From Paramicrosporidium saccamoebae (taxonomy: Eukaryota > Rozellomycota), in NCBI GenBank assembly GCA_002794465.1, contig MTSL01000075.1:1-64000 (forward strand): a stretch of DNA of 64,000 bases. Direction: 5' to 3'. Below the pieces are notes generated by a model. It was given only the letters and a program-made list of their open reading frames with translations. It did no database searches and was not told where the DNA came from. Of this stretch, positions 9,152 to 18,209 are shown in pieces (position 1 is the stretch's first letter; each line of letters begins with the position of its first letter). A program made the position numbers and the translations under genes.

Positions 9152-10834
9152 ATGGAACGAGCCAACTGGGGTATGAAAGGGAGGGTGAGCTTTCACGATG
9201 AAGACGACGAAGACATTACAACCATAAAGCGAAAGACACCTACTGATGCCACTACACCCAAATACACTAGACCGGCAGTCAGAAGAAACCGCGGAGTGAC
9301 CCTCACTTCAGACGTTACGCCAGTAGAGCCTATAGACTTTTCCGAAATCCAGGACCGGAACGTGGAGATAATTCTTCCACCTGAGGAAGAAGAAGAAGAG
9401 AGTGACGAAGAAATGAAGAAAAAGGTTATAAATGCTAGACAAGTAAGGGCACAACGTGTTCAAGAAGGGCTTTTGGAAGATTATATTTCACTAGAGGACA
9501 CCACACAGCGACATTTGGATGACTATGACATTGCCACCATGATTAGGCAAGACTCTGGAGATCGTAGACGGCCTCGTCAGATGTGGGAAGACCCAGAGGA
9601 TGAGCCAACGCCGGGTACTGAACCGGTAGAATCTTCCGAAGAGGAGGGGCCGCTAATAGATGACAGCCTGGACATGGAACACTTTGAAAGTCACAATCGT
9701 TCTAGCGGCCGAATCGGTATGGAGGTAGAAGAAGATTCAAAGGTGGACAAGTCGAGTATCCTAAAGATGGACTTTGAGGATGAAGAAACACGAGAATGGG
9801 AGATGCAACAGATTCGAAAAGGAGTCTCATCAGCTGGATCCATGTCAAAGGAGATGCGTAAAACTACCAGACAATTTTCACAGGGGCTGGGTGCGGTACA
9901 GTCGGAAGAAAAGATACTGATTCCATTGGTGTCAATACCGGCAATCATGTCTCGGGTCAACAAGGAGACTGCCGAAATGAATTTAGCCATCGAGAGCTGC
10001 AGGGCAATTATAGCTCAAGTTGAAGCACACCAGACGGAAAGTCAAAGGTCAAGGGCCAACTTTGATCAAATGTGCATTGCTGCCAAAGAACAAGCGGAAT
10101 TTTTTCAAAAATTGCAAAAATTCATTGATTTGTACTCTGAAATGGTGGAAGCTCTAATGCCACTCGTTAATACGCTCGAAGATGACTGGGTCACTACTCT
10201 CCGCTCAGCCGGCGCGGTGGAGGAAAGTGATGTGTTGGAACGACGAGACGAGCTACTATCAACTGTGGATGAAGAGTTTTCAACTGTAGATGGAGTCCTT
10301 GGGCGTTTACGAGAATGGAAGGTTCAATTTGGTGAATCATATGAAAAGGCCTATGTTGACGAGAGCATCCCGGGCCTGTTGGAAATGCATCTAAGGGTGC
10401 GTCTTGTCGGCTGGGACCCGTTGCTAACTCCAGGGAATGTGCATGATTTTGTTGGATTCTGTTTTGGCTCTGTTGAGCTTTCCGATTCAGCAAAGAACAA
10501 GATTTTTACGTCCATGTTTGTTCCCAGGCTGATTAATTTAATTGCAGCAAGCTATTCTCCCTTGATAACACAGAGATCAGAGGGACTGGTGGCAATTATC
10601 AGCTATTTGAAGGCCTCGCTGCCACAAACGTCGCGCATGTTCACAACCTTGAGGGGAATTATTGGAAACCTTTTCGTGGAGGCAGAATTGAAGACTGATG
10701 CTGACGCGAAAATCTTTTTGCATAGTGCTGAGATTGTGGATAACGTCTTAGAGGATGATAACCTAAGGTCAATTTCCACGACAAAGGTTAATGCGCTGAT
10801 GGTGCCCCGAGACGACTCTGTAGAAACTTTATAA
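9152..10834 (+). CDS. GCFC-domain protein (PAXBP1/GCFC1-like)
   Basis: About 560 aa starting at MERANWGMKG. The N-terminal 200 residues are acidic and charged (EEEEEESDEEM, EDPEDEPTPGTEP). A coiled region with EQAEFFQKLQKFIDLYSEMV follows, then the GCFC domain with VQFGESYEKAYVDESIPGLL and LRVRLVGWDPL, matching the Y..AY..LC.PKL...RL.LL.W.PL pattern. GCFC proteins (PAXBP1, TFIP11) act in spliceosome assembly or disassembly. The domain is shorter than in human PAXBP1. No frame break is seen. Confidence 0.82.
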   Translation: MERANWGMKGRVSFHDEDDEDITTIKRKTPTDATTPKYTRPAVRRNRGVTLTSDVTPVEPIDFSEIQDRNVEIILPPEEEEEESDEEMKKKVINARQVRAQRVQEGLLEDYISLEDTTQRHLDDYDIATMIRQDSGDRRRPRQMWEDPEDEPTPGTEPVESSEEEGPLIDDSLDMEHFESHNRSSGRIGMEVEEDSKVDKSSILKMDFEDEETREWEMQQIRKGVSSAGSMSKEMRKTTRQFSQGLGAVQSEEKILIPLVSIPAIMSRVNKETAEMNLAIESCRAIIAQVEAHQTESQRSRANFDQMCIAAKEQAEFFQKLQKFIDLYSEMVEALMPLVNTLEDDWVTTLRSAGAVEESDVLERRDELLSTVDEEFSTVDGVLGRLREWKVQFGESYEKAYVDESIPGLLEMHLRVRLVGWDPLLTPGNVHDFVGFCFGSVELSDSAKNKIFTSMFVPRLINLIAASYSPLITQRSEGLVAIISYLKASLPQTSRMFTTLRGIIGNLFVEAELKTDADAKIFLHSAEIVDNVLEDDNLRSISTTKVNALMVPRDDSVETL

Positions 10835-10865
10835 TTTTTGTAAATGCTTGCCTGGAAATCAATAA

Positions 10866-11009
10866 ATGACGGTAGAGATGATTCCAGAAAACGTGATGGA
10901 GTTTGTGGTAGAACTCGGGATGAGAGTGTTGAGAACAATCAAAATGTTCCAGACTCCCCTAAATCTGGCATTCACGGCGTCCTATGATTACACTTTACTG
11001 TCCTTCTAA
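10866..11009 (+). CDS. Possible 47-aa microprotein
   Basis: An ATG-initiated 47-codon frame (MTVEMIPENV...YDYTLLSF) lies between the GCFC stop and the convergent gene ending at 11047. It has an amphipathic middle and a moderately hydrophobic end, which could suit a small mitochondrial translocase subunit, but I recognise no family. It could be the 3' untranslated region of the GCFC gene. Low confidence. Confidence 0.25.
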   Translation: MTVEMIPENVMEFVVELGMRVLRTIKMFQTPLNLAFTASYDYTLLSF

Positions 11010-11046
11010 ATGTAAGGTTTTATTACAGAGAGCACCGAACGTGTAA

Positions 11047-11471
11047 TCAGGGAGACCCTTCCTTGGAAGGGTTCCTTTTTTCAATTTCACCATGCAGTCT
11101 CGACACTTCTTCCTCAAGTGCCCGAATCCTGTGCCTTGCCTCTTTGTGCTCCTTCAATACTTGGATTACACACGCGATGACCTCTGGCATTGGACTGCCT
11201 ACAGGCGGTCTTGATTCTGGAAGTTCTGCCCGCAGACTCTCCAAGACGACGCCCCAGGCGGCGGACGGACTGCAGTTTGCGGGACACGGCGGCCGTTCTT
11301 CACGTTGTCCCAGGACGGGTCGTGGTTGTTCGCCCCCCACTGGTATGAGAATATGCGGGTATGTACGAATATTAGCTAGAATGTCATTGGAGCTTAATAA
11401 AAGTTACTTGGACGATCGCACAGCTCGGGCCGTAGTGGCGAAATGTACTCGGGGACATTGGTATCCTGCAT
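11047..11471 (-). CDS. Unrecognised 130-aa protein, 2 exons, C-terminal coiled coil
   Basis: Two exons (11471-11408 and 11375-11047) around a 32-nt GTAACT...TCTAG intron give one uninterrupted 130-aa frame from an ATG. The N-terminus reads MQDTNVPEYISPLRPEL and continues across the junction into NIRTYPHILIPVGGEQP. The middle is Pro-rich. The last 45 residues (VIQVLKEHKEARHRIRALEE) form a likely coiled coil. The splice is supported by intron size, the GT..TAG ends and frame continuity, but not by homology: I do not recognise the protein. Confidence 0.55.
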
Positions 11472-11614
11472 TTAGTGACAATAAATATATGGATACTGTG
11501 GGACCGAACTGCAAAAGACTGTTTTGCCATTCAAGATTCAGGCCAAGCTCTGACAAAAAGTATTGGGAAGGGCTCTCTGATTCCTTCTTTGTGCTCATCT
11601 CGAACCCAGGCTGA

Positions 11615-12207
11615 TATAATCATTTCTTATCAGGCTTATGATAGTAGTAATATTGGTAATAGCGGCTCTTTATTGAAGTTTTAATCTGCTGATGTGATAA
11701 ACTGTGAGGTTCGCGGTAAAACCCCCGTTAAATAGTATCCGGCTACGTTTGGCAATCCTGAGGGCTATCCTGCAATCTGGTATCTTAAGGATGGCAGCCT
11801 ACAAAGACATCTCCAACAAATAAATATGCTCGCCCATCAACAGATCCACTGTCCCTGACACAAAATTACTCATTGGCATTATTCAAGATTTCTCCACACT
11901 GACATTATATGACTCCAGCTCTTGATTCACGGAACAGGGCAATTTTAAGCACTACTTGGTGTCAGTTTAGTCTGCTATGGTCCCAATGTCTTGGGGTTTA
12001 TTCCCGCCGGAAGCGTCGGAGAATCCCGGTGCTCGGACCCTGGGAGAAAGAAACTTGCCTTTTCCGTTAAGGACGCACGATGAGTTTATATTTGGCTTCA
12101 TCCTTGTGTTGGTAGCTCATAGATTTTGCAGAAATAGAGGTCACTTTGATCAGTATTCAAGTAGGTGGACATTATAAAGGACGCCACTAGCCGGGGTAAC
12201 CATAATC
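11615..12207. other. Gene-free spacer with a dispersed repeat segment
   Basis: No supported coding frame on either strand in about 590 bp. Positions 11758-11841, read on the minus strand, resemble 48546-48640 on the plus strand (shared GTTGATGGG.GAGC, TT.GTAGG.TGCCAT.CTTAA-like words). The proximal 150 bp before 12208 should hold the promoter of the eEF1B-gamma gene; the tract ATTATAAAGG at 12170-12180 is TATA-like. Confidence 0.5.
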
Positions 12208-13448
12208 ATGACTGCCTCTACCTTGGTACACTCAGCCTCTCATAACTCATGCATCCATTCTAGAAGCTCTACGGAATTGCTAACAGCCCGAATAATAACA
12301 AAGTTGCCCTTGCCGCAAAGTACGCCAACGTGGAATACGAGTTCCAGGCTGTTGAAATGGGCGAGACCAACAAGACTCCCGAGTACCTCGCAAAGTTCCC
12401 CTGGGGAAAGATCCCCGCCATGGAGACTCCCGAGGGTACCATCTTTGAGAGCAACGCCATTGCCTTCTACGTCGCCTCCAAGAAGCCCGAGCTTGTTGGA
12501 AAGTCCACTTTGGAGCAGTCTTTGATCTTGCAGTTTATCTGCAACTTGGACTGTGAGCTTATTCCTGCCTACCAAAAGGTTTTGTACCCGCTCTTGGGAT
12601 ATATGCCTTATGGGGCTACCCAGTGGACTATGTCCTTGAAGGAGCTCTTGGCCAAGCTCAAGGTCTTTGACACGATCCTCCGTACCCGCACTTTCCTTGT
12701 TGGAGAATCCATCACTATTGCTGACCTCCTCTATGTGAGCATCCTGGCCCCTATTTACACCCACGTTTTGGATGCCTCCATGCGTAGCGATCTTGTCAAC
12801 TTGACCCGCTACTATGTCACCATGGCCAACCAGGTCAATGTTAAGGCTGTTATGGGTGAGATGAGCCTGTGCACCAAGACTGCCGACCCTTCCACGTTCA
12901 AGCCCAATGTTACTGCTGCCAGCACTGACAATGACGACGAAGAGGATGCTCCCGTTGTAAAGCCCAAGGAAAAGAACGCCATGGATCTGTTGCCACCTTC
13001 CAAGTTCAACCTTGAGGAATGGAAGCGTTTCTACTCCAACTGCAAAGAGACTCGCCCCGTCGCCACCAACTGGTTCTGGGAGCACTTTGACCGTGAGGGA
13101 TTCTCCATCTGGCGCGCCGACTACAAGTACAATGACGAGCTTAAGAAGATTTTCATGACCTGCAACTTGGTCACTGGTCTCTTTGCCCGCATGGAGTCGA
13201 TGCGCAGGTATTGCTTTGCCTCTGTGCTCATCCTTGGTGAGGACGACAAGAATGAGATTACCGGATTCTTTGTTATCAGGGGAACTGAGATGCCCGACTT
13301 GATGAAGGACGTGCCTGATTTCGAGTGCTACAACTGGACCAAGATGGACACTGAGGACAAGAAGCAGGTCGAGCTGTTCAACGATTACCTTGCCTGGGAA
13401 GGCGAGCTTGAGGGTAAGACTGTTAACCAAGGAAAGACCTTTAAGTAA
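12208..13448 (+). CDS. TEF3/CAM1-type eEF1BG: Translation elongation factor 1B gamma, 2 exons
   Basis: Exons 12208-12225 and 12264-13448 with a 38-nt intron (longest seen here) give 400 aa. Exon 1 codes only MTASTL; the junction yields LKLYGIANSPNNNKVALAAK, the start of the GST-like domain. The GST fold covers about 1-200, a DDEEDAP-type acidic linker follows, and the EF1G domain runs from MDLLPPSKFNLEEWKR with NWFWEHFDREGFSIW to the conserved end. It anchors the nucleotide exchange complex that recharges eEF1A. The codons are more biased than in neighbours, as expected for high expression, which also creates a long antisense open frame. Confidence 0.97.
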
Positions 13449-13527
13449 ATCTTTGAATAAATGGTTATCCCAGATCGGTACTGATCTGATCAAGTATTAG
13501 TATCTGATTATTACGTTTATTTGCAAA

Positions 13528-14541
13528 ATGACCATATTGCCGTCAGGTGGTATGCATGCTTTGCTTGACCTGGTCAAATCACACAGTCACAATAGTTTGC
13601 CGATCAACCCCACCGGAAAGGAGACAAATGTTAGGGAGCTGGAGGAAGAGCTCTTGTCAGAGAAGCTCCGTTCGGCCAGTTTGCAGGAGAAATGCGACTC
13701 GCTCACGAACAGTGTCTGGACACTGGAACATACTCTGCTGAATGCCACACAAGGCGCAGAGGTGCACACAATGTCAGAGAAGGAGTTGAGAATGGCCCTA
13801 GCGGCAGCACACGTCGACAAGGAGCAGTTGGTTACCTTGGTTGGAAAGTACCAAAAATTGGTGAATGCATATCGAAGCCAGCCCATAACAAGACGATTGA
13901 CAAGCAGTGGGACGGAAGAATTTCCCTCCTATGAGGAATCCACTACAAAATATACGACTCTGAAGGATGACGACTGGCGACGTCGTCCTAGCGGAAGTTC
14001 TTCCTATCTTTATGCGGGTGTGGAAGGACCACCAGATCCCCCGCCGTCCCTCCGTGACAGCTATGGCGGAGGAAAACTTTCCTCTGGTACAATCTCCCCC
14101 GACACTCTCCCTGTCAATACATTGCCTACAACATACATCTTGCCAGCCCTCACACAACTTCTCCGCGGCACTTGGCTCTACAAATACCCACGACGTCAAT
14201 ATGCAAAGCTCATTGCCCAACAGACAATTCCCACGGGACAGCTGAGCTATCGGTATTTTTGGCTACATCCCATGACGGCGGCGTTGATCTGGGCAGCGGC
14301 ACCGGGCGGGGAGGGTAAACAGGTCAGTGTTCTGGATTACTACACCGAGAGGAGGGGAGTGGGGGGAGAGTGTGCTACAGTGGTTGTAATATTGACCGGC
14401 GGGGAGCCATTGGCAGTGGTGCCGGCTACCAACGAAGACTTGGCTACTTGGCTGGACGGCCTCAGTTCATTAATGAAACTGAGGAGGAACAAGGCATGGC
14501 CTGAGAACTTGGCCGTTTGTGCTATTAGACACCCAATGTAG
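13528..14541 (+). CDS. Coiled coil plus Mcp5/Num1-type PH domain protein
   Basis: 337 aa. Residues about 35-115 form a coiled coil (VRELEEELLSEKLRSASLQE). A low-complexity Ser/Pro linker follows. The C-terminal 130 residues match the Mcp5-type PH domain: LLRGTWLYKYPRR, SYRYFWLHPMTAALIWA and a closing helix DLATWLDGLSSL. In fungi such PH domains bind PI(4,5)P2 and anchor cortical dynein (Num1, Mcp5). The protein is far shorter than Num1, so the role is inferred only. Confidence 0.7.
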   Translation: MTILPSGGMHALLDLVKSHSHNSLPINPTGKETNVRELEEELLSEKLRSASLQEKCDSLTNSVWTLEHTLLNATQGAEVHTMSEKELRMALAAAHVDKEQLVTLVGKYQKLVNAYRSQPITRRLTSSGTEEFPSYEESTTKYTTLKDDDWRRRPSGSSSYLYAGVEGPPDPPPSLRDSYGGGKLSSGTISPDTLPVNTLPTTYILPALTQLLRGTWLYKYPRRQYAKLIAQQTIPTGQLSYRYFWLHPMTAALIWAAAPGGEGKQVSVLDYYTERRGVGGECATVVVILTGGEPLAVVPATNEDLATWLDGLSSLMKLRRNKAWPENLAVCAIRHPM

Positions 14542-14576
14542 TAACAAATATAAATATCTATAAAGAGAAACTGAAA

Positions 14577-16037
14577 CTAGTTTGCTATCGACTTGATGAT
14601 CCAAGACGAGTTGGGCCTGGACCGTGCGCGGTCCAACTTGCAATTCACGACGCTAGGAGCAGTGCTCAAGTGCCACATTGAATTTGAAATGATGGCCAAT
14701 TCGTCCTTGATCATTTGTGGTTCTGGCGTAGCCGGAGGGGTGGGCAATTCACTAGCACGGACGTGGGATGTTTTTGCCGGCTTTTGCGTTACAGCTGGCA
14801 CTTGAACTTTTGGTTCTGTCTCCATTGTCTTGGCAGAAGCTTCCATCCGACGAGCATAAAATAGCAAGTAGGCCCTTTGTTTGAGGACAGTGCTGAGACT
14901 GACCTGATGTACGGATGAGTCGTTCATGGAATACCAAAACCCATTACTCGCCTTGACAAACGAATGATAGTGTCCCGAATTACACGTCTGTCCCTCATGA
15001 ACGAGCACTCCATAAAGATCGTAATCTGAACACTCCTGCTTTGGTCCCGTAATGAACGCTCCAATTTCGAGCTCGGTCCCAAATTCAACATGCTTATTTA
15101 TCTTGGAGGCTTCCCCAAATGGTGTCAAATTGAAGCGCTTCAAGTGTACAGTCAGGATATTTGGGGCACGATAAATGCTCATGCTCTTGTCTGCGTCAGA
15201 CAGCTTTCCACAGTGATCACAGCGGTATCTATTTGCCTTGGACAGTCTTTCCGGACGAACAAACTGTTGTAGCCCCCTAGACACAGAATCTGCCTGTCGC
15301 ACCTCCAAGCTCAAATCAAGTAGCGGATCAAAGGTGTGCGAGGTGTGTGTGCAGGTCAAGCAGTGGACTCGACTATGCAAATACCCACCAAACACTTGAT
15401 GGATAAGCGTCGTCTCCTTTACTCGGGCATCCATCTTCTTGACATCATAGCCAGCCAAAAAGTTTTTCTGCATTCCTTCAATGACAAAGCGCAAAAACTC
15501 GTGGGAATCCTCCTGTCTCCCCACGCGCATATGCTTGGCAATCCATTTTAGATGACCAACAGTGCCGTTGGGGGAGATTACCTTGGGGCGATCTGGACTA
15601 TTGACCAAGGCCCGCTTAAAGTGTCGTTCCAGCTCACACACTAGACAGTATCCTTCAACGCGGCACTTTTTTGTATGATCACCAGTCAGCAAGTAGTTTG
15701 CCAAGGGCGGAGTGTATGTTAGGCACTGCATGACCGAGTTGAGGAAACAGGTGTTGCCGAGATTAGAGAGACCTGGCCCGATACTCCCAACCTTGCTCCA
15801 CTGCATCATCCCCTTTATCGCCTCGCTAGCAAACAACTCTTGGCTCGCCTCTTGAAATCCATTCTTGTCAACTACCATCTCGCTAGGCTTTCGCTTTGCA
15901 GAGCTGGCATAACTAAAACTGCTGGCTACAGCAGATTCCTCGTTGAGTGCTTCTCGGAACTGGATGCGTCGTTGAAGGAAGAATGGCAGGTTGTTGCCGT
16001 GGGCCAGTTTCGACTCTAGCTTGACGCCCGTGCTCAT
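14577..16037 (-). CDS. Ubiquitin-specific protease (USP36/USP42-like)
   Basis: About 486 aa from the ATG of MSTGVKLESK. The catalytic Cys box GLSNLGNTCFLNSVMQCL lies near residue 98, and the His box CNSGHYHSFVKA with WYSMNDSSV near 355. Two CxxC pairs (CLTC, CDHC) provide the USP zinc ribbon. The wording GPGLSNLGNTCFLNSVMQCLTYTPPLANYLL-type (USP36/42) is followed by a short tail, whereas the animal proteins are far longer. USP36 deubiquitinates nucleolar and ribosomal factors. No intron is needed. Confidence 0.9.
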   Translation of the reverse strand: MSTGVKLESKLAHGNNLPFFLQRRIQFREALNEESAVASSFSYASSAKRKPSEMVVDKNGFQEASQELFASEAIKGMMQWSKVGSIGPGLSNLGNTCFLNSVMQCLTYTPPLANYLLTGDHTKKCRVEGYCLVCELERHFKRALVNSPDRPKVISPNGTVGHLKWIAKHMRVGRQEDSHEFLRFVIEGMQKNFLAGYDVKKMDARVKETTLIHQVFGGYLHSRVHCLTCTHTSHTFDPLLDLSLEVRQADSVSRGLQQFVRPERLSKANRYRCDHCGKLSDADKSMSIYRAPNILTVHLKRFNLTPFGEASKINKHVEFGTELEIGAFITGPKQECSDYDLYGVLVHEGQTCNSGHYHSFVKASNGFWYSMNDSSVHQVSLSTVLKQRAYLLFYARRMEASAKTMETEPKVQVPAVTQKPAKTSHVRASELPTPPATPEPQMIKDELAIISNSMWHLSTAPSVVNCKLDRARSRPNSSWIIKSIAN

Positions 16038-16263
16038 TTGAAAAGAAAGTGGCCGGGGGTAGTGGGCCAATCAGAATGATCCGCGTCATAGTTGGGAATG
16101 TCCGTATCTGGTTGTATTTGTATCTACCTTTGTATTAGCACTGGCGCCTGTTGCCGTGATTATGCATGACTGGTAGTCGATGTATATGAACGTGCGTAAA
16201 GACATTGCCGTGCCAAGGTGGCATGGGATATTGCAAAATAAAAAAATTCAAATTATTGTAAAC

Positions 16264-17598
16264 ATGGAACGAGTCAAAGTTGTTGCTTCTCATCTCACGT
16301 CTGGTGGCGCCAGTAGCGTTACAAAAGGTAAGCACTGCACACTAAATTCGACGGTTGTCTAGTGGGGATCAAGTCGCCAGAAGATGTTGTCATTGTAAGG
16401 TATTTGGTGATGGGGTCTGTTTATCCACTTAGCGCATTGAGAACTCCGATTTGCCGGGCCAAGAAGGGAGGTTTCAAAGATATTCCCGCCGAAGAACTTC
16501 TTGCTGCCGTGCTCAAGGCCACTCTCACCAAGACAAAGATTGATCCAAAGTTAATTAACGATGTTGTTATTGGAAATGTGCTCCCACCTGGCGGAGGAGC
16601 CACTACTGCTCGCATGGCTGCTCTTTACGCTGGGTTTGATGAAGAAGACTCCCTGCTAATCTTTTAGAATCCCAGACACTTCGTCAGTCATGACGGTCAA
16701 CAGACAATGCTCTAGCGGCTTACAAGCAGTTGCCACTGTAGCTGCTGCAATCACAAACGGATATTATGATATTGGAATAGCCGGCGGCGTAGAGTCGATG
16801 ACTGCGCATTACGGACCACAAGCACTTAACATGAATGTCAGCGAAAAGATTCTCGCCTACCAGCCTGCAGCTGATTGTCTCCTTCCCATGGGCATGACTT
16901 CTGAGAATGTTGCTGCCAAATTCAACGTCACCAAAGAGAAGCAAGATCTTTTTGCGCTTGACTCGCACAAAAAGGCTGCGGCAGCCCAAGAACGTGGTCT
17001 GTTCAAGGAAGAAATTATCCCTGTAGCGACCGGAGATGGTACGACGCCGGTGGACGCCGACGATGGGATTCGTCGTGAAATCAGCCTGGAGGGCCTGCAG
17101 AAGTTGCGTCCGGTATTTAAAGAAAATGGAACCACTACTGCAGGGAATGCGTCGCAAGTAAGCGATGGGGCAGCGGCAGTTCTTCTGATGAAGAGAAAAA
17201 CTGCAGAAAGGCTCGGCCTGCCTATCCAAGCCAAATTTGTGAGCTATTCCGTGGCTGGAGTTCCGCCGAACATTATGGGCATTGGCCCCGCTGTAGCCAT
17301 TCCTGAAGCCCTGAAACAGGCCTCCCTCAAGACTGGCGATGTTGACATTTTCGAGGTAAACGAAGCCTTTGCTTCCCAGGCCGTTTATTGCATTGAAAAG
17401 CTGAAATTGGATTACAAAAAGGTCAATCCCAAAGGAGGGGCCATTGCGCTTGGCCATCCTCTCGGCTGCACCGGCGCACGCCAAATTGCGACTATTCTTC
17501 CCGAGCTGCGCCGTCAAAAGAAGCGCATCGGTGTCATCAGCATGTGCATCGGAACGGGAATGGGAGCCGCCGCTGTGATTGAGAACGAAATGATATAA
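16264..17598 (+). CDS. POT1/ACAA1: Peroxisomal 3-ketoacyl-CoA thiolase with PTS2, 4 exons
   Basis: Exons 16264-16327, 16363-16399, 16433-16633 and 16668-17598, with introns of 35, 33 and 34 nt, encode 410 aa. The N-terminal nonapeptide RVKVVASHL fits the peroxisomal PTS2 consensus R-[LVI]-x5-[HQ]-[LA]. Splicing restores KSPEDVVIVSALRTPICRA and AALYAGIPDTSSVMTVNRQC. Catalytic motifs are VNRQCSSG (nucleophile Cys), ALGHPLGCTGAR (His) and CIGTGMGAA (second Cys). It performs the last step of peroxisomal beta-oxidation, so the organism has peroxisomes and PEX7-type import. Confidence 0.96.
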
Positions 17599-17924
17599 TG
17601 CTTCGAGGGTTGTTGGTAATATAATTGACGCAAATAATGTAGTAAATATGCTTAGTTGTACGGATGCTGTTACGAGGTTAGCAATAATACCCTTTATTGG
17701 AATTTCTGGGTTGTACTAGTGATACGTGGTGAATCAATTTGTGTTTAAGGGATGATCAGAGGGAAGAATTTGTCCTATAAATGCACCCCGTAAATACGAC
17801 CTGCAAATAAGTTTTGCAAAAACATTACACTTTACAAAATCAAACTCTTTCGTTAGGCATATGCGACGGTAGTGCTTGAACGTAGGTAGACGGGTCCTTA
17901 CGTCGCAACTATCTCACCAATGTG
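17599..17924. other. Gene-free spacer with a TATAAATG element
   Basis: About 325 bp with no supported gene. It contains GATGATCAGAGGGAAGAA followed by TTGTCCTATAAATG at about 17754-17786, matching the core of the dispersed element at 8.2 and 57.3 kb and the end of the 52-bp repeat at 5.85 kb. The downstream part GAACGTAGGTAGACGGG also resembles GTACGTAGGC in the 8.2-kb copy. Confidence 0.5.
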
Positions 17925-18209
17925 TCATTTTCTTTTTGGACTCTTTCTTGATGTGGACACTTTTTCAACGCGAGATTTCCTAGGCTGGACGTTATTAGCC
18001 TGAGCCAATGGTTCATCCATAGATTCTAATGGGCGTTTTTGCCCATATGGCGCGATTGCGACAAATGTTCTCTGCACCCTGTGTAACAATTCGATCAATC
18101 CACTCTCGTTCAGCTGTTCAATCTCTTGCATAGTGGGTAAATTTCCCAGCATTTCGTCTTTAGATACATAAAGCGATGCATATAGTAGCCACTCGATGCC
18201 GTTGTCCAT
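17925..18209 (-). CDS. Unrecognised 94-aa protein with basic tail
   Basis: A 94-aa ATG-initiated frame. The N-terminal half is probably helical (NESGLIELLHRVQRTFVAIA) and the tail is basic (SRKSPKRK), which could be a nuclear signal. It is divergent from the ABCG gene and the two ATGs overlap by 14 bp if the ABCG start at 18196 is used. I recognise no family; the composition is protein-like and no better frame exists in the interval. Confidence 0.5.
   Translation of the reverse strand: MDNGIEWLLYASLYVSKDEMLGNLPTMQEIEQLNESGLIELLHRVQRTFVAIAPYGQKRPLESMDEPLAQANNVQPRKSRVEKVSTSRKSPKRK

Noticed and set aside
11690-11765. C/D-box-like words TGATG and CTGA suggesting a snoRNA
   Set aside because: The boxes lack the usual terminal stem and spacing; unsupported without RNA data.
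12240-13493. Long open frame antisense to the eEF1B-gamma gene
   Set aside because: It mirrors the highly biased codons of the sense gene, and its translation is Gly/Val/Leu-rich without domains.
16720-17517. Open frame antisense to thiolase
   Set aside because: The sense strand encodes a complete thiolase with active-site residues; the antisense product shows no family features.
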